From the NCBI GenBank assembly GCA_041745535.1, contig JBGTIS010000058.1:27592-91591 (forward strand): a DNA stretch of 64,000 bases. Direction: 5' to 3'. This document shows positions 60,107 through 64,000 of the stretch, in pieces; position 1 is the stretch's first letter, and each line of letters opens with the position of its first letter. Origin of the DNA: JBGTIS01 sp041745535 (GTDB lineage: Bacteria; Bacteroidota; Bacteroidia; Cytophagales; Cyclobacteriaceae). The notes below the pieces were generated by a model. It worked only from the letters and a program-made list of their open reading frames with translations. It ran no database searches and was not told where the DNA came from. The position numbers and the translations under genes are program-made.

Positions 60107-60260
60107 ATGAACCGAAAGAATTTCTTACTACTTATATTCTTATCAGTTGCCGTATCATCTTGTATTGAAGAGGTGCGATATCCGTTGCCTGATCGAAGAA
60201 GTAGTGGTACTTAATGGCTTTCTTAGCCCGGATAGCCTGGTTCGTGTTTATCTGAGCCTG
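60107..60260 (+). pseudogene. DUF4249-type lipoprotein remnant
   Basis: The ATG at 60107 opens a lipoprotein signal (NFLLLIFLSVAVSSCIEE, lipobox Cys19) but stops after 35 residues at 60214. A second frame starting at about 60192 reads IEEVVVLNGFLSPDSLVRVY, up to about 60260. Together they resemble the N-terminus of DUF4249 lipoproteins, split by a frameshift and then cut off. DUF4249 proteins in Bacteroidota are usually encoded beside TonB-dependent receptors, and remains of one follow directly. It cannot yield a full product. Confidence 0.7.
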
Positions 60261-60273
60261 GTCATTTCATTGC

Positions 60274-61241
60274 AAGGCCCTGACTTATGTAGAGGATGAA
60301 ATACAAATAACTGATCGATGGACCATCAATGCCGGATTGAGAGGATCACTCTATCGGGTAGAGAAAAAAACGTATACCAGTCTTCAACCTCGTTTTTCCA
60401 CAGGATACGCGCTCAATGATGCTACCACGATAAAAGCTTCCTATACCCATGTGAGCCAATATCTTCATTTGCTAACTAATTCATCTTTAGGACAACCCAC
60501 CGACCTATGCTTCTACCAAAAATATTTCTCCACAAAGCGCTACTCAGTATACAATAGGCATAGCCCAGGAAATGCTACAGCAAACGTACTTGGTCACGCT
60601 GGAAGGCTATTACAAACAGATTCAGAAATTGAATACGCTGATGAAACTAATTTCCTGTATGAACGGGGAGAAACCTGGGAAGACAAAGTAATAAGTGGAG
60701 ATGGGGAAGCTTACGGGGTGGAATTGTTTATTCAGAAGAAAACCGGGACATGGACTGGGTGGGTTAGGTCTACACTTTCCTGGGCTAATCGATGGTTTGA
60801 TGCTATCGATCAAGGTAATAAGTTTCCTTTTACCTACGACCGCAGACATGATATTTCTTTGCTAATCGGTTATCAGCTACCAAAAGAGCGAACCCTGTCA
60901 GCAGCGTTTGTTTTTAGTACTGGTAATGTGGTTACGCTGGCGACAGGCCGTTACCAGGGGATAGTACCGGGGAACTGGGACTTTAGCACCTTTTATAATA
61001 ATGGTTTTTGGGACAGAAATTATATCAGTAACCGCGACAATTACAGGATGCCCGCCTACCACCGGTTAGATATCAGGCAGAGAAAACTAAACTGAAAGAG
61101 AGGCACCGTACGTGGATATTTTCACTCTACAATGCCTACAATAGGCTCAATCCATATTTTTTGGATGAGTCTAACGGTACATTGAAGAAGTACACATTGT
61201 TCCCTATTATTCCTTCAATTGCCTACCGGTTAGAATTTTAA
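60274..61241 (+). pseudogene. TonB-dependent receptor C-terminal remnant with several frameshifts
   Basis: Barrel sequence is spread over changing frames. YVEDEIQITDRWTINAGLRG and PRFSTGYALNDATTIKASY lie in the 60274 frame. YASTKNISPQSATQYTIGIA with LVTLEGYYKQIQKL lies in another frame at about 60509-60630. GEAYGVELFIQKKTGTWTGW with YDRRHDISLLIGYQLPKERT is back in the first frame to about 61080. WIFSLYNAYNRLNPYFLDES and the terminal PSIAYRLEF (aromatic BAM signal) lie in a third frame, ending at TAA 61239-61241. The pieces in order form the C-terminal third of a TonB-dependent receptor, with the plug and most of the barrel missing. At least three frame breaks make it dead. Confidence 0.82.
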
Positions 61242-61617
61242 ATGGTAGCAAAGTAGTTTTCTTGGGCTAAATCAGCTTATTCCCATAAGATTCTCAAAGA
61301 CTTAAAACCAGAGTATTGACTTTCTTAGGCATTTAATTCCGCGAAGTTATTTTCTTCCTGATTACCACTTACAAACAGTCAAATCGCAAAAGCCTGACAA
61401 TGTGAGAAATGCCATAAGGTATGAATAAAAAAAAAGTTTTTTAATTTTTATGGTTATTCTATATTTGCACGGCTATTATAAAACTCATTTGTAGATTTAA
61501 ATTTAGGCTTTATGCTAATAAACTCAGCAAAGTATCATATCTATAAAATCCTAACTTTACTAATCAGCAACTGATTGTTCAATTTAATTCAAACATAATC
61601 TAATTAATTCTGCGTAC
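61242..61617. other. Intergenic stretch, 376 bases, holding the likely hppA promoter
   Basis: TATATTTG at 61460-61467 fits TAnnTTTG closely, with AAGTTTTTTAATTTTTATGG about 20 bases upstream as a T-rich -33 region, followed by GCACGG. A transcript from there would have a roughly 150-base leader before hppA at 61618. No riboswitch fold was recognised in that leader. The left part holds no gene. Confidence 0.5.
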
Positions 61618-63849
61618 ATGCAAAGTATTCTTTTTTTAATACCCGCTTTTGGAATTTTAGCCCTGATTTTTACGATAATTCGTTCTTCCTGGATATCCAA
61701 ACAGGATGCCGGAGACGATAATATGAAAGAACTTTCCAAGTACATAGCAGATGGTGCAATGGCATTTCTGAAAGCTGAATGGAAAGTAATGACATATTTT
61801 GCCATCATTACAGGGGCGCTACTGGCCTGGTCAGGCACTTTGATTGAAACATCCAGTCCGGTGATAGCCATATCTTTTCTTATTGGTGCTGTTTTCTCTG
61901 CTTCTGCCGGATATATTGGTATGAGCGTAGCCACCAAGGCCAATGTAAGAACCACACAGGCAGCCCGTACCAGCCTTTCAAAAGCCTTGCGTGTTTCGTT
62001 TGCGGGTGGTTCTGTAATGGGATTAGGCGTAGCCGGACTGGCTGTATTAGGCTTAAGTGGTTTATTTATTCTTTTTTATTATATATATGTAGTGAGTGTG
62101 GGCGCCACTGCGCATGGCATTGAAATGGAAAAAACGCTTGAAGTGCTGGCCGGATTTTCATTGGGCGCGGAGAGTATTGCCCTGTTTGCCCGGGTTGGCG
62201 GTGGTATTTATACCAAAGCAGCCGATGTAGGTGCCGACCTGGTGGGTAAAGTAGAAGCGGGTATTCCGGAAGATGATGTAAGAAATCCAGCTACTATTGC
62301 TGATAATGTGGGCGATAACGTAGGCGACGTAGCTGGCATGGGTGCCGACCTGTTCGGTTCTTATGTAGCCACTATTCTGGCTACCATGATATTGGGAAGA
62401 GAAATTGTTTCTGTAGATAATTTCCAGGGATTAGGTCCTATCTTACTGCCCATGATGATTGCAGGTGTTGGTCTTGTCTTTTCCATAATAGGAACTTTTT
62501 TCGTACGCATCAGCAAAGAAACCGACAGCGTACAGAACGCATTAAACATTGGTAACTGGTCATCCATAATCCTTACGGTTATTGCTTCGTTTTTTATTGT
62601 AACCTGGATTTTACCGGAAAACCTTGAAATCAGGGGTTTTGCTTTTTCTTCTATGGATGTATTCTGGGCCATCACCATTGGCTTGATAGTCGGTGCGTTG
62701 ATGAGCTATATCACTGAATATTATACAGCCATGGGTAAAAAGCCTGTGAATTCCATTGTGCAGCAATCGTCTACCGGTCATGCTACCAACATCATTGCTG
62801 GCCTGTCAGTAGGTATGGAGTCTACCGCATTGCCTATCTTAGTGCTGGCCGGCGGTATTGTTGGTTCTTATTCTTTTGCCGGACTATATGGTGTGGCCAT
62901 TGCTGCTGCCGGTATGATGGCCACTACCGCCATGCAATTGGCCATTGACGCTTTCGGACCCATTGCCGACAATGCGGGTGGAATTGCCGAAATGAGTGGT
63001 TTACCCAAAGAAGTAAGAGAAAGAACTGATAATTTAGATGCCGTTGGTAACACCACCGCTGCTACCGGAAAAGGTTTTGCCATTGCTTCTGCCGCATTAA
63101 CCGCACTGGCATTGTTTGCGGCTTTTGTAGGCGTTGCCGGTATTGAATCTATTGACCTTTATAAAGCCCCTGTACTGAGTGCCTTATTCGTCGGTGCCAT
63201 GATTCCTTTCATCTTTTCATCACTAGCCATCGCTGCTGTGGGAAGGGCTGCTATGGATATGGTAAACGAGGTAAGAAGGCAGTTTAAAGAAATTCCGGGC
63301 ATTATGGAATACAAAGCCAAACCTGAGTATGAAAAATGTATTGCGATTTCTACCAAGGCGTCTATCCGTGAAATGATCAAACCAGGAGCTATTGCGCTGG
63401 TGGTTCCTGTGTTAGTTGGTTTTGGACTGAAAGGTGTATTCCCGCATGTTTCTTCAGCAGAAATTCTGGGTGGTCTGCTGGCTGGCGTAACTGTTTCCGG
63501 TGTACTGATGGGCATGTTCCAGAACAATGCCGGCGGTGCCTGGGATAACGCGAAAAAATCGTTTGAAAAAGGGGTTTCCATTAATGGCGTAATGGAGTAC
63601 AAAGGATCTAAGTCGCACAAAGCTTCTGTAACAGGCGATACGGTAGGCGATCCTTTTAAAGATACGTCTGGCCCTTCTATGAATATTTTAATTAAATTAA
63701 TGTCCATTGTTGCGCTGGTAATTGCTCCTCACATTTCTGTGAAGCCCCATGCTGATGGTGAGGCTATGCAAAAGCTGAACATACGGCATGAAATTAAAAA
63801 GGAGATAAAAACAGAAGTTAAGACAAACCAACTGGTAAAAGTAAAATAA
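61618..63849 (+). CDS. hppA: Membrane-bound pyrophosphatase (ion-pumping, K+-dependent subtype by motif)
   Basis: The 743-residue protein has about 16 membrane helices. The active-site motifs are VGADLVGKVEAGIPEDDVRN (DxxxK and acidic loop), TIADNVGDNVGDVAGMGADL near 215-235, IADNAGGIAEMSGLP near 460, and the C-terminal NAGGAWDNAKKSFEKG with KASVTGDTVGDPFKDTSGPS. It splits pyrophosphate to pump H+ or Na+ across the inner membrane. The site GNTTAATGKG has Ala where K+-independent enzymes have Lys (GNTTKA), so it should need potassium. Na+ versus H+ specificity was not determined. The C-terminal tail is longer and charged. It is monocistronic, with a strong terminator. Confidence 0.95.
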   Translation: MQSILFLIPAFGILALIFTIIRSSWISKQDAGDDNMKELSKYIADGAMAFLKAEWKVMTYFAIITGALLAWSGTLIETSSPVIAISFLIGAVFSASAGYIGMSVATKANVRTTQAARTSLSKALRVSFAGGSVMGLGVAGLAVLGLSGLFILFYYIYVVSVGATAHGIEMEKTLEVLAGFSLGAESIALFARVGGGIYTKAADVGADLVGKVEAGIPEDDVRNPATIADNVGDNVGDVAGMGADLFGSYVATILATMILGREIVSVDNFQGLGPILLPMMIAGVGLVFSIIGTFFVRISKETDSVQNALNIGNWSSIILTVIASFFIVTWILPENLEIRGFAFSSMDVFWAITIGLIVGALMSYITEYYTAMGKKPVNSIVQQSSTGHATNIIAGLSVGMESTALPILVLAGGIVGSYSFAGLYGVAIAAAGMMATTAMQLAIDAFGPIADNAGGIAEMSGLPKEVRERTDNLDAVGNTTAATGKGFAIASAALTALALFAAFVGVAGIESIDLYKAPVLSALFVGAMIPFIFSSLAIAAVGRAAMDMVNEVRRQFKEIPGIMEYKAKPEYEKCIAISTKASIREMIKPGAIALVVPVLVGFGLKGVFPHVSSAEILGGLLAGVTVSGVLMGMFQNNAGGAWDNAKKSFEKGVSINGVMEYKGSKSHKASVTGDTVGDPFKDTSGPSMNILIKLMSIVALVIAPHISVKPHADGEAMQKLNIRHEIKKEIKTEVKTNQLVKVK

Positions 63850-63877
63850 TATATCAGTTTGTCTTATAAATAATTAG

Positions 63878-63905
63878 TAAAGCCTTCTTGTGGAGGCTTT
63901 ATTTG
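63878..63905 (+). terminator. Rho-independent terminator after hppA
   Basis: TAAAGCCT (63878-63885), an eight-base loop, AGGCTTTA (63894-63901) make an eight-base-pair stem followed by TTTGTTTTAT. It stands 28 bases past the hppA stop. Confidence 0.78.
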
Positions 63906-63937
63906 TTTTATACTTGTTGAATCAAAATTTATACACC

Positions 63938-64000
63938 ATGGATCTATTTGGCATTATTACCATTCTGATCGTTCTTTCAGCTACTTTTGGCTACATTAAT
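63938..64000 (+). CDS. Start of a probable CPA1-type cation:proton antiporter (gene runs off the window)
   Basis: The ATG at 63938 is followed by an open frame of 21 codons to the window end, reading MDLFGIITILIVLSATFGYI. This is a hydrophobic first helix like those of NhaP/CPA1 monovalent cation:proton antiporters, but so short a stretch cannot prove the family. It lies 32 bases after the hppA terminator on the same strand. An ion-transport role would fit beside an ion-pumping pyrophosphatase. Confidence 0.5.
   Translation, partial: MDLFGIITILIVLSATFGYIN

Overview
The window is a gene-dense, low-GC stretch of chromosome from a member of the Bacteroidota, most likely the Cytophagales. This is inferred from several signs. 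Shine-Dalgarno sequences are absent. TAnnTTTG-type promoter elements sit upstream of several genes. There is a type IX secretion C-terminal sorting domain (DUF1501 protein), remnants of a TonB-dependent receptor and a DUF4249 lipoprotein, the archaeal-type ProS, and Bacteroidota-typical clusters (cdaA-folP, DUF1599-BT_3928, DUF1501-DUF1800). No rRNA, tRNA, CRISPR array, prophage or replication origin was seen.

Layout. 1-8.5 kb: an oligopeptide transporter start (partial), an AI-2E exporter, a MarR-nitroreductase-YceI stress module with two matching palindromic operators, a decayed IS4-type insertion sequence, and an envelope cluster (membrane protein, winged-helix regulator, DgkA-type kinase, EEP phosphoesterase, CreD). 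Two copies of one inverted repeat, ACTTTG-N5-CAAAGT, appear to tie that cluster into one regulon. 8.6-25.8 kb: metabolism and envelope genes (PNP, TlpA thioredoxin, M1 peptidase, glmS, ppk1, a PL8 polysaccharide lyase, DUF2911, murB, cdaA, folP, DUF1599, BT_3928 protein, aroK), plus an AraC-type regulator truncated and joined to the tail of another gene. 25.8-36.7 kb: a FadL-type porin, a Ser-rich repeat lipoprotein, proS, the NfeD-FloA microdomain pair, a WG-repeat protein, and a glycine-betaine-type ABC permease fused to a binding domain whose halves lie in swapped order. 37-50 kb: a 51-residue lipoprotein, ettA, a DUF349 protein, a DUF2795 protein, ispD, queA, a MacB-like permease, an isolated Wza-Wzc export pair, purL. 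50-64 kb: a secreted DUF1501/DUF1800 pair, a TPR lipoprotein, deoxynucleoside kinase-gpmI, uxuA, a degenerate DUF4249/TonB-receptor region preceded by a nested inverted repeat, a membrane pyrophosphatase, and the start of a probable cation/proton antiporter.

Most of the window is housekeeping. The accessory signals are three decay or rearrangement sites (about 3.5-4.6, 9.7-10.9 and 60.1-61.2 kb), the permuted transporter, and the two small regulons with readable operators.
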